From Bacteroidales bacterium (lineage in GTDB: Bacteria; Bacteroidota; Bacteroidia; Bacteroidales; UBA932): DNA of 64,000 nt. A program made the translations under genes and the position numbers. Where the stretch lies: the NCBI GenBank assembly GCA_024398125.1, contig JAKSJO010000010.1, forward strand, positions 1 to 64,000. Reading direction: 5' to 3'. Of this stretch, positions 17,020-26,632 are shown piece after piece. Numbering within the stretch: the stretch's first letter is position 1; each line of letters opens with the position of its first letter. The notes beneath the pieces were generated by a model. The model was not told where the DNA came from and ran no database searches. It saw nothing but the letters and a program-made list of their open reading frames with translations.

Positions 17020-18212
17020 TAGCACCAGCAGATAGAATAAGCAGCGTAAGCGAGTATTACTTCTCGGTAAAGCTCAAGGAAATCGCTGCGATGAACGCAG
17101 AAGGTGCCGATGTAATCAATCTCGGCATCGGCAGTCCGGATCTTCCACCATCCAAAGCAACCGTAGATGCCCTCACTGAGTGTGCCCGCAAGGCTGACAG
17201 CCATGGCTACCAGCCATACGTGGGTCTTCCTCAGCTCCGCTCCGGTTTTGCAGACTTCTATGGGAAGTGGTATGGTGTGGAACTTGATCCGGCAAAGGAA
17301 GTTCTTCCGCTCATGGGCAGCAAGGAAGGCATCATGCATATCTCGATGGCCTTCGTGAACCCGGGAGACGGTGTTCTTGTCCCTAATCCGGGCTATCCTA
17401 CCTACAGTTCGGTCAGCAAGCTGGTAGGAGCAGATATCATTACCTACTCTCTTGACGCCGAGCATGGCTGGCAGCCTGATCTTGCCGACCTCGAGTCCCG
17501 TCATGCCAAGGGGGAGATCAACCTGGACGCAGTCAAGCTCATGTGGTGCAACTATCCTAACATGCCTACTGGAGCGAACGGATCCGAGGATCTTTTCCGT
17601 GCCCTCGTGGACTTCGGAAAGCGTCACGACATCATAATCTGCCATGACAACCCATACAGCTTCGTGCTGAACGAGCATCCGATCAGCATACTTGCCGTTC
17701 CGGGTGCGAAGGATATATGCATCGAGATGAACTCGATGAGCAAGAGCTTCAACATGCCTGGCTGGCGTATCGGAATGCTCGCTTCCAATCCTCGTTTCGT
17801 GGAGTGGATACTCCGCGTGAAGAGCAACATGGACTCGGGTATGTTCAAGGGCCTTCAGCTCGCAGCTGTAGAGGCTCTCAAGGCTGACAAGGCGTGGTTC
17901 GACGGTATGAATGACGTGTACTCACGCCGCCGCGACCTCGCACGCCGCATACTCCGCGCCGTAGGTACCGAGCCTCGCGAGGATCAGGTCGGACTGTTCC
18001 TCTGGGCAAAGGTCCAGGATACATCCGTCGCACATGACGGCATCAGCTCCGGTCAGGCTATCTGTGACCGCGTGCTCTATGATGCAAAGGTGTTCCTGAC
18101 TCCGGGATTCATCTTCGGCAGCAACGGAAACGACTATGTAAGAATCTCTCTCTGTGCCAACGAAGAAACACTTGCAAAGGCTCTGGAGAGAATTGAAAAA
18201 CTGAATAAATAA
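17016..18212 (+). CDS. PLP-dependent class I/II aminotransferase, aromatic pathway
   Basis: 398 aa. Fold-type I aminotransferase: GIGSPDLPPS near the N-terminus, PNPGYPTY, NYPNMPTG, and the PLP-lysine in SMSKSFNMPGWR. By sequence it resembles the DapL/AlaT-like group, but its position between pheA and the DAHP synthase in an operon conserved in Bacteroidales argues that it transaminates phenylpyruvate or 4-hydroxyphenylpyruvate to Phe and Tyr. Confidence 0.88.
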   Translation: MIAPADRISSVSEYYFSVKLKEIAAMNAEGADVINLGIGSPDLPPSKATVDALTECARKADSHGYQPYVGLPQLRSGFADFYGKWYGVELDPAKEVLPLMGSKEGIMHISMAFVNPGDGVLVPNPGYPTYSSVSKLVGADIITYSLDAEHGWQPDLADLESRHAKGEINLDAVKLMWCNYPNMPTGANGSEDLFRALVDFGKRHDIIICHDNPYSFVLNEHPISILAVPGAKDICIEMNSMSKSFNMPGWRIGMLASNPRFVEWILRVKSNMDSGMFKGLQLAAVEALKADKAWFDGMNDVYSRRRDLARRILRAVGTEPREDQVGLFLWAKVQDTSVAHDGISSGQAICDRVLYDAKVFLTPGFIFGSNGNDYVRISLCANEETLAKALERIEKLNK

Positions 18213-18221
18213 GTACGATAT

Positions 18222-19289
18222 ATGGAAATGAAGATAACCAAGCTCAGACTTGGAGGTCTTGAGAAGGAGAACCCGATCATCATTTCGGGACCTTGCAGCG
18301 CTGAAAGCAGAGAACAGGTTCTTGAGACGGCGACCCAGCTCGCCGAGCAGGGTGTTAAGATATTCCGAGCTGGAATCTGGAAGCCTAGGACCAAGCCGGG
18401 CGGATTCGAAGGCATCGGAACTGTTGGTCTTCCTTGGCTCAAGGAGGTTAAGCAGAAGACCGGCATGCTCGTGGCCACCGAGGTAGCAACCCCGACTCAT
18501 GTGCTCGAGTCCATCAAGGCCGGAATCGACATCCTCTGGATCGGCGCAAGAACCGTTTCCAATCCATTCGCGATGCAGGAGCTTGCCGACGCACTCAAGG
18601 GCGTCGATATCCCTGTTCTCGTAAAGAACCCTGTCAATCCTGACCTCGAGCTGTGGATCGGTGCCATCCAGCGCCTCTACAATGCGGGTCTCACCAATAT
18701 CGGCGTAATCCATCGCGGATTCAGTTCATACGACGCGAAGCTCTACCGCAACGCCCCTCTGTGGCACATTCCTATCGAGCTCCGCCGCCGCTTCCCTGAG
18801 ATCACCATCATTGCGGATCCCAGCCACATGGGCGGAAAGCGCGAGCTCGTCGCTCCGCTCTCCCAGCAGGCACTTGACCTCTGCTTCGACGGTCTCATCA
18901 TCGAGAGTCACTGCAATCCAGACTGTGCGCTCAGCGACGCGAAGCAGCAGCTCACCCCTGACGTGCTCGGATATACACTCAAGATGCTCGTTGTACGTGA
19001 CGGCGCACCGCAGAGCACCGAGAATATCTCAGTCCTCCGCAAGCAGATCGACGAGATCGACGAGAACCTCCTCACCATGCTCTCGAAGCGTATGCGCATC
19101 TCCCGCGAAATCGGTACCTACAAGAAGGAGCATAACATGACAGTCCTCCAGAGCGGCCGCTACAACCAGCTTCTCGAGAACCGCAACAAGATGGCTGAGG
19201 CGCTCAACATCTCGCCTGATTTCGTAGACCAGATCATGAAGGCAATCCACGAGGAGTCCGTTAGGGTCCAGATGGAGATAATGAAATAA
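18222..19289 (+). CDS. Bifunctional DAHP synthase / chorismate mutase
   Basis: 355 aa. Residues 1 to about 255 are a DAHP synthase of the KDO8P-synthase-like type (SGPCSAES, KPRTKPGGFEG, ADPSHMGGKR). From about 265 a chorismate mutase helical domain follows (LRKQIDEIDENLLTMLSKRM). One protein thus supplies both the first step of the shikimate pathway and the branch-point step to prephenate; in such fusions the mutase part often serves as an allosteric sensor of prephenate. Third gene of the Phe/Tyr operon. Confidence 0.92.
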   Translation: MEMKITKLRLGGLEKENPIIISGPCSAESREQVLETATQLAEQGVKIFRAGIWKPRTKPGGFEGIGTVGLPWLKEVKQKTGMLVATEVATPTHVLESIKAGIDILWIGARTVSNPFAMQELADALKGVDIPVLVKNPVNPDLELWIGAIQRLYNAGLTNIGVIHRGFSSYDAKLYRNAPLWHIPIELRRRFPEITIIADPSHMGGKRELVAPLSQQALDLCFDGLIIESHCNPDCALSDAKQQLTPDVLGYTLKMLVVRDGAPQSTENISVLRKQIDEIDENLLTMLSKRMRISREIGTYKKEHNMTVLQSGRYNQLLENRNKMAEALNISPDFVDQIMKAIHEESVRVQMEIMK

Positions 19290-19295
19290 TTCCTT

Positions 19296-20123
19296 ATGAA
19301 GATTCTCATTCTCGGAGCCGGCAAGATGGGCTCGTTCTTCACCGACCTTCTCAGCTTCGACCACGAAGTGGCGGTGATGGACAATGATCCGCGCCGCATG
19401 CGCTTCATCTACAACGCCCAGCGTTTCACCGACTATGAGGAGGTGCGCTCATTCGAGCCTGAAATGCTCATCAACTGCGTCACCCTCAGCTATACCGTCA
19501 GCGCCTTCGAGAAGGTCATGCCGTACCTTCCCAAGACCTGTATCCTTTCCGACATCGCGTCAGTCAAGACCGGTCTCATGGAGTACTATGAGGCTACAGG
19601 CATGCGCTATGTGTCCGTCCACCCTATGTTCGGCCCGACCTTCGCGAACCTTGGCAATCTCCAGACGGAGAACGCCATCATCATCAACGAGCCATCCGTG
19701 CGTGAGCGTATGGCCGACGGAAACACTGTCACGACAGTGCGCGGAACCGACTACATGGGTATGGTATTCTTCCGCGACATCTTCAACCGCCTCAAGCTGA
19801 ACGTGTGCGAGTATACCTTCAACGGCCATGACGAGGTCGTTGCATATTCGCTGTCTATCCCGTTCGCATCGACTCTCGTGTTCGGTTCGATCATGAAGCA
19901 TCAGGATGCCCCGGGAACCACTTTCAAGAAGCATATGGCAATCGCCAACGGACTTATGAGCGAAGATGATTACCTGCTCCAGGAAGTACTCTTCAACCCA
20001 TATACCGAGGGTGAACTCCAGAATATCATCGACAGGATCAGTCTCCTCAAGACCATCGTCCACGAAAAGGACGCGGCTGGCATGAAGCAGTTCCTCGAGA
20101 CCGTACGCAACAACATCAAATAA
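19296..20123 (+). CDS. tyrA: Prephenate dehydrogenase
   Basis: 275 aa. The dinucleotide-binding motif GAGKMGSF is at the N-terminus, followed by SDIASVK and VHPMFGPTF, typical of the TyrA/arogenate dehydrogenase fold. It oxidatively decarboxylates prephenate to 4-hydroxyphenylpyruvate. It follows the DAHP synthase by 6 bp and completes the operon; the Na/Pi transporter gene begins only 3 bp later and may share its transcript. Confidence 0.87.
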   Translation: MKILILGAGKMGSFFTDLLSFDHEVAVMDNDPRRMRFIYNAQRFTDYEEVRSFEPEMLINCVTLSYTVSAFEKVMPYLPKTCILSDIASVKTGLMEYYEATGMRYVSVHPMFGPTFANLGNLQTENAIIINEPSVRERMADGNTVTTVRGTDYMGMVFFRDIFNRLKLNVCEYTFNGHDEVVAYSLSIPFASTLVFGSIMKHQDAPGTTFKKHMAIANGLMSEDDYLLQEVLFNPYTEGELQNIIDRISLLKTIVHEKDAAGMKQFLETVRNNIK

Positions 20124-20126
20124 AAT

Positions 20127-21839
20127 ATGTCAAGCACTGCAGTTTTTTCCGCAATCCTTACTCTTCTGGCCGGCATAGGTATCTTCCTTATCGCTTGCCA
20201 GATGATGAGTTCGAACCTTGAGGCCGTAAGCTCACGCAGGCTGAAGAACCTGTTCGCAAAGGCCAGCAAGAGCAAACTGCTCGGTGTCGGCATCGGTACA
20301 GTAGGTACTGCCGCCATCCAGAGCTCCGGTGCAACCACTGTCATGGTCATCGGTTTCGTGAATGCCGGAATCATCTCGCTCGTCCAGGCTGCAACTATCA
20401 TCTATGGTGCGAATATCGGTACCACCGTAACCGCACAGATCGTCGCCCTGGGTATGTTCGGCGGTGGAAGCGGACTGTCGACCACCATCATCTTCTCGGC
20501 CTTCGCGGGTGTGGGAGCCTTCATGACCCTGTTCTCGAAAGAGGCTGTATGGAAGAGTGTGGGCGGCATCCTGACTGGCTTCGGTATGCTCTTCGTCGGA
20601 CTGTCCATGATGAGCGGCTCCATGTCCGACTTCGCTGCGCTTGACGGCGTGAAGACTTTCCTTGCAAGCATCCGCAGCTCGCTGCTTCTCGTGCTCATCG
20701 GCGCGATATTCACCGCAATCATCCAGAGCTCTTCGGTCATGACCTCGATCGCCATCACCATGGTAGTCGCAGGCCTCGTGAGACTCGACCAGGGTATCTA
20801 CCTGACCATGGGTTCCAACATCGGATCCTGCGTCGTTGCCCTCATCGCCGGTCTCAGCAGCAGCAAGAATGCAAAGAGAACAGCGCTCATCCACCTCATC
20901 TTCAACTGCAGCGGCGTTGTGATCTTCATGATCATAGGCTGGCTTCTAGTACTCCTTTCCGGCGGCAGCATGTCCTTCGGAAGCATCTTCGAGAGCATGT
21001 TCCCTGGAGCTCCGCAGACCCAGCTTGCTATGTTCCATACTATCTTCAACGTGCTGACCGTTGTCATCATCCTGCCTCTGACAGGCCTTTTGGTGAACAT
21101 CGTCTGCAAGATTGTCAAGGACAGCGACAAGGATGCCGAGGAAGAAAACGGCCTAAAGCTCTACTTCATCGACAAGCACATGCTCAAGACTCCTCCTGTC
21201 GCAGTGGAACAGACCAAGGCAGAGATCGTCAACATGGCAGACATCGCCATGGCGAACTTCAACCGCTCGCTCGACATCATCACAACCATGGATTATTCCA
21301 ATGTCGCTGTATTCCGCAAGAACGAGGAGGAGCTGGACTTCCTGAACCATGCCCTCACCGACTTCGTCGTGAAGCTTTCGAAGTGCAAGGGACTCAGCGA
21401 TTCCGACTCTACCTATCTTACCACAACCTTCCGTACTGTGCGTGACCTCGAGCGTATCGGTGACTATGCCGAGAACATTATCGAGTACACCGACCACCTC
21501 CAGAGCACCAATGAGCACTTCTCTGACATGGCTCTCAAGGAGATTGACTATATGCGCCAGCTCGTGAACCGCATGTATCGCAACGTTATCGCTGCCTACA
21601 GGGACGGAGATGCATTCTCTCTCGGAAAGGCTTACAAGATCGAGGAAGACATCGACGAGTTCACCAAGCAGATGGAGGAGAACCACATCCGCAGACTCGC
21701 AGAAGGCCTCTGTACATCGACTGTCGGTGCCCAGTACCTCCAGCTCTCTACCAACGTGGAGCGTGTCGCAGACCACTTGCTCAACGTCGGCAAGACCATC
21801 AAGCTCCTCAAGGGCGACGAGAACAGAAAGGTCAGATAG
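20127..21839 (+). CDS. Na+/phosphate cotransporter with PhoU-like domain
   Basis: 570 aa. Two inverted membrane repeats each contain the QSS motif of NptA/PNaS carriers (QSSGATTVMVIGF and QSSSVMTSIAITM). After about residue 340 a cytosolic helical PhoU-like domain follows (TFRTVRDLERIGDYAENI), commonly fused to these carriers in bacteria. Predicted to import phosphate with sodium. It ends 20 bp before a strong hairpin terminator. Confidence 0.88.
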   Translation: MSSTAVFSAILTLLAGIGIFLIACQMMSSNLEAVSSRRLKNLFAKASKSKLLGVGIGTVGTAAIQSSGATTVMVIGFVNAGIISLVQAATIIYGANIGTTVTAQIVALGMFGGGSGLSTTIIFSAFAGVGAFMTLFSKEAVWKSVGGILTGFGMLFVGLSMMSGSMSDFAALDGVKTFLASIRSSLLLVLIGAIFTAIIQSSSVMTSIAITMVVAGLVRLDQGIYLTMGSNIGSCVVALIAGLSSSKNAKRTALIHLIFNCSGVVIFMIIGWLLVLLSGGSMSFGSIFESMFPGAPQTQLAMFHTIFNVLTVVIILPLTGLLVNIVCKIVKDSDKDAEEENGLKLYFIDKHMLKTPPVAVEQTKAEIVNMADIAMANFNRSLDIITTMDYSNVAVFRKNEEELDFLNHALTDFVVKLSKCKGLSDSDSTYLTTTFRTVRDLERIGDYAENIIEYTDHLQSTNEHFSDMALKEIDYMRQLVNRMYRNVIAAYRDGDAFSLGKAYKIEEDIDEFTKQMEENHIRRLAEGLCTSTVGAQYLQLSTNVERVADHLLNVGKTIKLLKGDENRKVR

Positions 21840-21858
21840 GACTTTAATGAAAAAGATA

Positions 21859-21888
21859 AATCCGGTGAGGTCAATCACCGGATTTTTT
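21859..21888 (+). terminator. Rho-independent terminator, bidirectional
   Basis: AATCCGGTGA (21859-21868) pairs exactly with 21875-21884 around a 6-nt loop and is followed by a T-run. It ends the aromatic/phosphate operon on the plus strand; a weaker T-rich tail on the minus side may serve the convergent Gate-domain gene, whose stop it overlaps. Confidence 0.85.
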
Positions 21889-22818
21889 CGTCATTGCCAT
21901 TATTCCCCGTCGTCCCCAGACAAGGACGGCGGCCATGGCCCAGCGGGAAAGCAGGAGAACCCACCAGATGCCGCCGACGGAGGCAAACAGGGTCAGGTCC
22001 TCGAGATTGCTGTGGGCGATGCCGATGTGCGTGTTGAGGAGGTCGACGTCATCCTTTGAGACGTTGCCCCCGCGAAGTTCCTCCTTCATCGCTGCCGCGC
22101 CGTAGCCGAGACCGACCACGTTGGCGATGATCCAGAGGAATGAAACCTTCTCCGGAAGGCCGAACACTGTCATCAGCGGCTTAAGAGACTTGGAAATCAG
22201 CTTCGCGACGCCGAAGTCGGTAAGGATGGCCTGGAGAAAGTTCAGCAGTGCGATAAGGATGGTCATCTTGACGCAGAGCTTCAGGGTCGAGACCGCCCAG
22301 TCGCCCAACTGCTGCATGAAAGGAGCAGCCTCGGCCGCACTGATGCCTCCGGACGCCGCCAGGGTGCCGAGGACGTCCCCCGAAGGAAGGATGAGGTTCA
22401 GCACGAAGGCCAGGATGATTCCGGACATGGTGCGCACGAGAACCACGTCCCAGACCTTGCTTCCGGTCATTTTCTGGACTGAGGACTCTATGAACATGTT
22501 GTGTGAGCAGAGAGCCATCACTGCAAGGATGGTCATCTGGCGGACGTCCAGCCCGAGTGTCACTGCCACGGCGATGGCCGAATAGTTGTTCACGAAATAG
22601 CCTGTGACATACGCGAGGGCGGCTTCGCCGGGAAGTCCGAAATGGCTGAACAGAGGTCCCAGCTGTCTGGACAGCCAATCAAGGATGCCGAACTGGCGAA
22701 GGACGAGCACCGCAAAGGAGACGATCACGGTCATCTCGATCATCCAGATACAGGTCTTTATTGTTCCCGGAAGTACTCTCTTTATCGAATTGATCAGTTT
22801 GTTCGAGAAATCGGTCAT
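21871..22818 (-). CDS. Nucleoside-recognition (Gate) domain membrane protein
   Basis: 315 aa with about eight hydrophobic segments. Two halves each resemble the Gate/nucleoside-recognition domain (for example VTGYFVNNYSAIAV and IIANVVGLGYGAAAMKE), as in SpmA/SpmB and YjiH-like proteins. The physiological substrate is unknown. It is a single gene, convergent with the Na/Pi cotransporter and divergent from the M28 peptidase. Confidence 0.75.
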   Translation of the reverse strand: MTDFSNKLINSIKRVLPGTIKTCIWMIEMTVIVSFAVLVLRQFGILDWLSRQLGPLFSHFGLPGEAALAYVTGYFVNNYSAIAVAVTLGLDVRQMTILAVMALCSHNMFIESSVQKMTGSKVWDVVLVRTMSGIILAFVLNLILPSGDVLGTLAASGGISAAEAAPFMQQLGDWAVSTLKLCVKMTILIALLNFLQAILTDFGVAKLISKSLKPLMTVFGLPEKVSFLWIIANVVGLGYGAAAMKEELRGGNVSKDDVDLLNTHIGIAHSNLEDLTLFASVGGIWWVLLLSRWAMAAVLVWGRRGIMAMTKKSGD

Positions 22819-22863
22819 GATGCAAGTTGGTTTTTCAGCGTGCGAAAATAACGAATAATTATT

Positions 22864-22871
22864 TATATTTG
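22864..22871 (+). promoter_or_regulatory. -7 box of the M28 peptidase gene
   Basis: TATATTTG matches TAnnTTTG; predicted start near 22878, followed by a small TGCGG/CCGCA leader hairpin and the ATG at 22923. A TATTTTCG box on the minus strand at 22843-22850 may drive the divergent gene. Confidence 0.5.
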
Positions 22872-22922
22872 TGAGGATGCGGTCCTTATCCGCACACTGT
22901 AGAACAACAAAAAAACGAACTT

Positions 22923-24512
22923 ATGAAGCGTAGATTCATCATCGCAGCGATTGCTGTTGCGGCCTTCATCGGCATCCAGCCGGCAGCATCAGCCCAGAAG
23001 ACATCAAAGAAAGCCCAGGAGGCCGTCACCGCAAAGATCATAGAGGAAGGAACGGACAACAACCAGACTATGGTTCAGCTCGACTACCTCGCAAACCGTT
23101 TCGGCGGCCGCATCGTCGGCTCTCCTAACTATACAGCCGCTACCTACTGGTGCGCCGATCAGTTCCGCAAGTGGGGCTTCGACGTGGAGGTTCAGGAAGT
23201 GGGCGAAGTCCCAGTCGGCTTCAACCGTGGCCCATGGTCTGGCCGCATCGTCGGCATCGGCGACAGCAAGACCGCATTCGGCAGCGGTACCGTGCTCCAT
23301 TTCACAACACCTTCATATACCTCGGGAACAAAGGGCGTGCAGCGCGGACATGTAGTACGCGAGCCTCTGACTACCCGCGACTTCGAGCGCATGAAGGGCA
23401 AGATCAAGGGAGCATGGGTGCTCATCGGCGGAACCAACAATGGCTGGCCTATCGACTGGGGCGAGGCCGGCGAGAACCAGCGTGCCATCGACAAGGCATA
23501 CAACGACAGCATCGCGGCGCTTCCACGCAACCGCGCCGAAGGTGCGACCCTCCGTCAGACTCCGGCTCTCTTCTACAAGGAGATGATAGAGGCAGGTGCT
23601 CTCGGCATCATCCAGAGCGCAAAGGTTCCGATCACCACACTCTATGACAGAAAGAACCTCATGGACATGAGCTTCGACAACCTGCCAACCCTTCCTGACA
23701 TCAAGCTTGACAGCGAGCAGTACGACATGATCGCGGCAATGGTTGACCGCAACGAGTACTTCCAGCTCGAGTTCGATATCCGCAACAACTTCTATCCAGG
23801 ACCTGTCAAGTACCACAACGTCATCGCTACCCTCAAGGGAAGCAAGTATCCTGATGAGTACGTGATCGTGGGTGGCCATCTTGACGCATTCGACAGCGCT
23901 ACCGGCGGCGTCGATGACGGCAACGGTGCATCAGTGGCTCTCGAGGTCGGCCGCATGCTTTCTGCAGCTGGCGCCACCAAGGAGTGCAAGCCTCTCCGCA
24001 GCATCCAGATCTGTCTCTGGGCAGCTGAGGAGTACGGCCTCTGGGGCTCGAAGTACTTCGTTGAGCACTGCAGCAAGGACAAGATCAAGAAGATCTCCAA
24101 CTACTTCAACCGCGACTCCGGTCCTACCGTTCCTGTAGCAATCAGCGTCACCGACGCAATGTATGACGACATGGTAGCTATCGCAGAGCCTCTCAAGAAC
24201 TACAAGGCGACCGCAGCATATCCTCTCCAGGTTGTAAAGCGTCAGGGTGCAGCCGGTCCGCGTCCTACCTCTGCAGGCGGCAGCGACCACGCTTACTTCG
24301 CAATGAACGGCGTTCCTACCATGGGATTCCAGCTTGGCGACCCTTGCGGCTACGATTTCCAGTACGGCGAGATCTGGCACACCGACCGCGACACCTACCA
24401 GATGAGCTATCCTGACTATCAGGAGCAGTCTTCGACCATCACCGCAGTCTTCACCTGGGGTCTCGCGAACCTGCCGCACATCCTTTCCCGCGACGGCCTG
24501 TACACAGACTAG
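22923..24512 (+). CDS. M28 family aminopeptidase/carboxypeptidase Q-like, secreted
   Basis: 529 aa, signal peptide ending ASAQ. The M28 dinuclear zinc site is visible: GGHLDAFD (His, then Asp in GGVDDGNGAS), catalytic and bridging Glu in WAAEEYG, a further Asp in NRDSGP, and the last His in IWHTDRDT. An inserted PA-like segment occupies about residues 140-250. Predicted to remove amino acids from peptides in the periplasm or outside. Monocistronic or leading into the NfeD-like/flotillin pair 26 bp downstream. Confidence 0.87.
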   Translation: MKRRFIIAAIAVAAFIGIQPAASAQKTSKKAQEAVTAKIIEEGTDNNQTMVQLDYLANRFGGRIVGSPNYTAATYWCADQFRKWGFDVEVQEVGEVPVGFNRGPWSGRIVGIGDSKTAFGSGTVLHFTTPSYTSGTKGVQRGHVVREPLTTRDFERMKGKIKGAWVLIGGTNNGWPIDWGEAGENQRAIDKAYNDSIAALPRNRAEGATLRQTPALFYKEMIEAGALGIIQSAKVPITTLYDRKNLMDMSFDNLPTLPDIKLDSEQYDMIAAMVDRNEYFQLEFDIRNNFYPGPVKYHNVIATLKGSKYPDEYVIVGGHLDAFDSATGGVDDGNGASVALEVGRMLSAAGATKECKPLRSIQICLWAAEEYGLWGSKYFVEHCSKDKIKKISNYFNRDSGPTVPVAISVTDAMYDDMVAIAEPLKNYKATAAYPLQVVKRQGAAGPRPTSAGGSDHAYFAMNGVPTMGFQLGDPCGYDFQYGEIWHTDRDTYQMSYPDYQEQSSTITAVFTWGLANLPHILSRDGLYTD

Positions 24513-24538
24513 ACTTAACCATCTAACTTAATATAATC

Positions 24539-25102
24539 ATGCTTGAACTCTGGACACAGCTGACGACCCCTATGCAGGTGCTGTGGGGCGTCACCCTGAC
24601 AGCTTCGCTGATCTTCCTCATCCAGTCCGTGCTGACCTTCATCGGCGCTGATGCCGATACGGACTTCGACATGGATGGCGGCGATGCCGACGGCAACGGC
24701 ATGGGTCTCCTGACCTTCCGCAACTTCGTCAATTTCGCACTGGGCTTCGGCTGGACCGCAATCCTGCTGCACGACAGCATAGGCTCTGTACCTGTACTCA
24801 TCGTGCTCTCCATCGTTGTCGGCATTCTCCTTGTTGCACTCGTGATGATGCTTTTCAAGTGGCTTGCGGGCATGCAGCAGTCCGGCAACATCGACATCCG
24901 CGAATCGGCTGTCGGCTGTACGGGAACCGTTTATCTCCCTGTACCTGCCGCACGCGAAGGCGAAGGCAAGGTCCAGATATCGATAAAGGGATCTCTTCGT
25001 GAGTATGCGGCCCAGACTGCGGGCGCTGAACTCGCCACCGGCACTCCGGTGAAGGTGGTCGAGGTCATCAATGACAACACACTCCTTGTTGAAAAGAAAT
25101 AA
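24539..25102 (+). CDS. NfeD-like membrane protein with OB-fold domain
   Basis: 187 aa. Hydrophobic segments lie at about residues 10-35, 58-80 and 83-105; an acidic loop (DADTDFDMDGGDADG) lies between the first two. The C-terminal 75 residues (GCTGTVYLPVPA ... GTPVKVVEVINDNTLLVEKK) look like the OB-fold of NfeD/YuaF proteins. Such proteins pair with flotillins, and the next gene, 42 bp away, is one. Likely organises membrane microdomains. Confidence 0.75.
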   Translation: MLELWTQLTTPMQVLWGVTLTASLIFLIQSVLTFIGADADTDFDMDGGDADGNGMGLLTFRNFVNFALGFGWTAILLHDSIGSVPVLIVLSIVVGILLVALVMMLFKWLAGMQQSGNIDIRESAVGCTGTVYLPVPAAREGEGKVQISIKGSLREYAAQTAGAELATGTPVKVVEVINDNTLLVEKK

Positions 25103-25144
25103 AGGCGGCCTTTTACAGGGCTTCTCAAACAAAACTGGAATACT

Positions 25145-26560
25145 ATGGAAATGTATCTTCTTCCAATCATCATCTTCGTGGTCTTCGTGACCTTCACAGC
25201 CATTCTCCGTCGCTACAAGCGCTGCCCTTCTGACAAGATTCTCGTGATCTACGGTAAGACCGGCAAGACCAAGCAGGGCGGCAATTCGACTGCAAAGTGC
25301 ATCCATGGCGGTGCAGCATTCATCTGGCCTGTGTTCCAGAGCTACGAGTTCCTGGACCTCAAGCCTATCGGTATCGACTGCAACCTTACCAACGCGCTCT
25401 CGAAGCAGAACATCCGCGTCGACGTTCCTTGCCGATTCACAGTCGGTGTGACCACTGACGTGGACAGCATGAACAATGCTGCCGAGCGTCTTCTTGGCCT
25501 CAAGACCGAGGACATCCGCAACATCGCTACCGATATCCTCTTCGGACAGCTCCGTCTCGTGATCGCGACCATGGACATCGAGGAAATCAACTCTGACCGT
25601 GACAAGTTCCTTGCAAACGTCAGCACCAATGTGGAGGCTGAGCTCCGCAAGATCGGTCTCAAGCTCATCAACGTGAACGTTACCGATATCCGTGACGAGT
25701 CCGGCTATATCGAGGCTCTCGGTAAGGAGGCTGCTGCAAAGGCTATCAACGATGCAAAGAAGAGCGTTGCCGAGCAGAACCGCTATGGTGAGATCGGTAA
25801 GGCAGAGGCTGACCGAGACAAGGACATCCGTATCGCCGAGACATCAAGAGATACCCGAATCAGGACTGCAGATGCCAATGCAAAGGCTGTCGAGGGAGAG
25901 AATAACTCGAAGATCGCCATCGCTCAGTCGGATGCAACCCGCCGTGAGCGTCAGGCAGAGGCCGAGAGATTGGCTGTCGCTGCCGAGAAGGTGCAGGCTG
26001 CAAAGGCTCTCGAGGAGGCCTACAAGTCAGAGCGTGACGCCGAGCTTGCCCGTGCTGAACGTGAAAAGGCTACCCAGCAGGCCAACATCGTGGTCGCTGC
26101 CCAGATCGAGCGTGAGAAGGCCATCATCGAGGCCGAGGCCGAGGCTGAGCAGATCCGCCGCAAGGCAAAGGGAGAGGCTGACGCTATCTATGCAAAGATG
26201 GACGCACAGGCTCGCGGTACACTCGAGATTCTCAGCAAGCAGGCTGAAGGTTTCAACGAGATGGTCAAGGCTGCCGCAGGCGATCCACAGAAGGCTGTCC
26301 TCATGCTTATAGCAGACAAGCTTCCTGAGCTCGTCAAGACTCAGGTCGAGGCTGTCAAGGGCATCAATATCGACAAGGTTACAGTTTGGGATACCGGCAA
26401 TGGCACAGACGGCAAGACCGCAACCTCAAATTTCATTTCCGGCATGATGAAGTCAGTACCTCCTCTTGATGAACTCTTCAAGATGGCTGGCATGGAGCTT
26501 CCATCATATCTCAAGGGCAAGGAGACTGCCGCAGAGGAATCTCCAGCCGAGGAACAGTAA
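25145..26560 (+). CDS. Flotillin-family SPFH protein
   Basis: 471 aa. One N-terminal membrane segment (LPIIIFVVFVTFTAILRR) is followed by an SPFH/band 7 domain to about residue 200, then a long Ala/Glu/Arg-rich coiled coil (about 200-370) with the repetitive AEAEAEQIRRKAKGEA type sequence, and a C-terminal tail. Matches FloT/YuaG-type flotillins in length and layout. The coupled NfeD-like gene upstream supports this. Expected to form oligomeric scaffolds at the inner membrane. Confidence 0.9.
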   Translation: MEMYLLPIIIFVVFVTFTAILRRYKRCPSDKILVIYGKTGKTKQGGNSTAKCIHGGAAFIWPVFQSYEFLDLKPIGIDCNLTNALSKQNIRVDVPCRFTVGVTTDVDSMNNAAERLLGLKTEDIRNIATDILFGQLRLVIATMDIEEINSDRDKFLANVSTNVEAELRKIGLKLINVNVTDIRDESGYIEALGKEAAAKAINDAKKSVAEQNRYGEIGKAEADRDKDIRIAETSRDTRIRTADANAKAVEGENNSKIAIAQSDATRRERQAEAERLAVAAEKVQAAKALEEAYKSERDAELARAEREKATQQANIVVAAQIEREKAIIEAEAEAEQIRRKAKGEADAIYAKMDAQARGTLEILSKQAEGFNEMVKAAAGDPQKAVLMLIADKLPELVKTQVEAVKGINIDKVTVWDTGNGTDGKTATSNFISGMMKSVPPLDELFKMAGMELPSYLKGKETAAEESPAEEQ

Positions 26561-26565
26561 AAAAT

Positions 26566-26595
26566 CAAGGGGCCTGTTGAGGTCCCTTGTTTTTT
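26566..26595 (+). terminator. Terminator of the flotillin operon
   Basis: CAAGGG at 26566-26571 pairs with CCCTTG at 26584-26589, followed by six T; a CC/GG pair extends the stem inside. Confidence 0.8.
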
Positions 26596-26605
26596 CGATA
26601 TGAGT

Positions 26606-26630
26606 GGTGCAGGGGCTGACCCCTTGCGCC
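26606..26630 (-). repeat. Short palindromic repeat, copy 2 (REP-like)
   Basis: GGTGCAGGGG-CTGA-CCCCTTGCGCC forms a near-perfect hairpin with a one-base bulge and a CTGA loop, two bases after the upp stop codon. It shares the core and flank of the element at 248-275. It may act as a processing or stability hairpin at the 3' end of upp. Confidence 0.5.
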
Positions 26631-26632
26631 AT

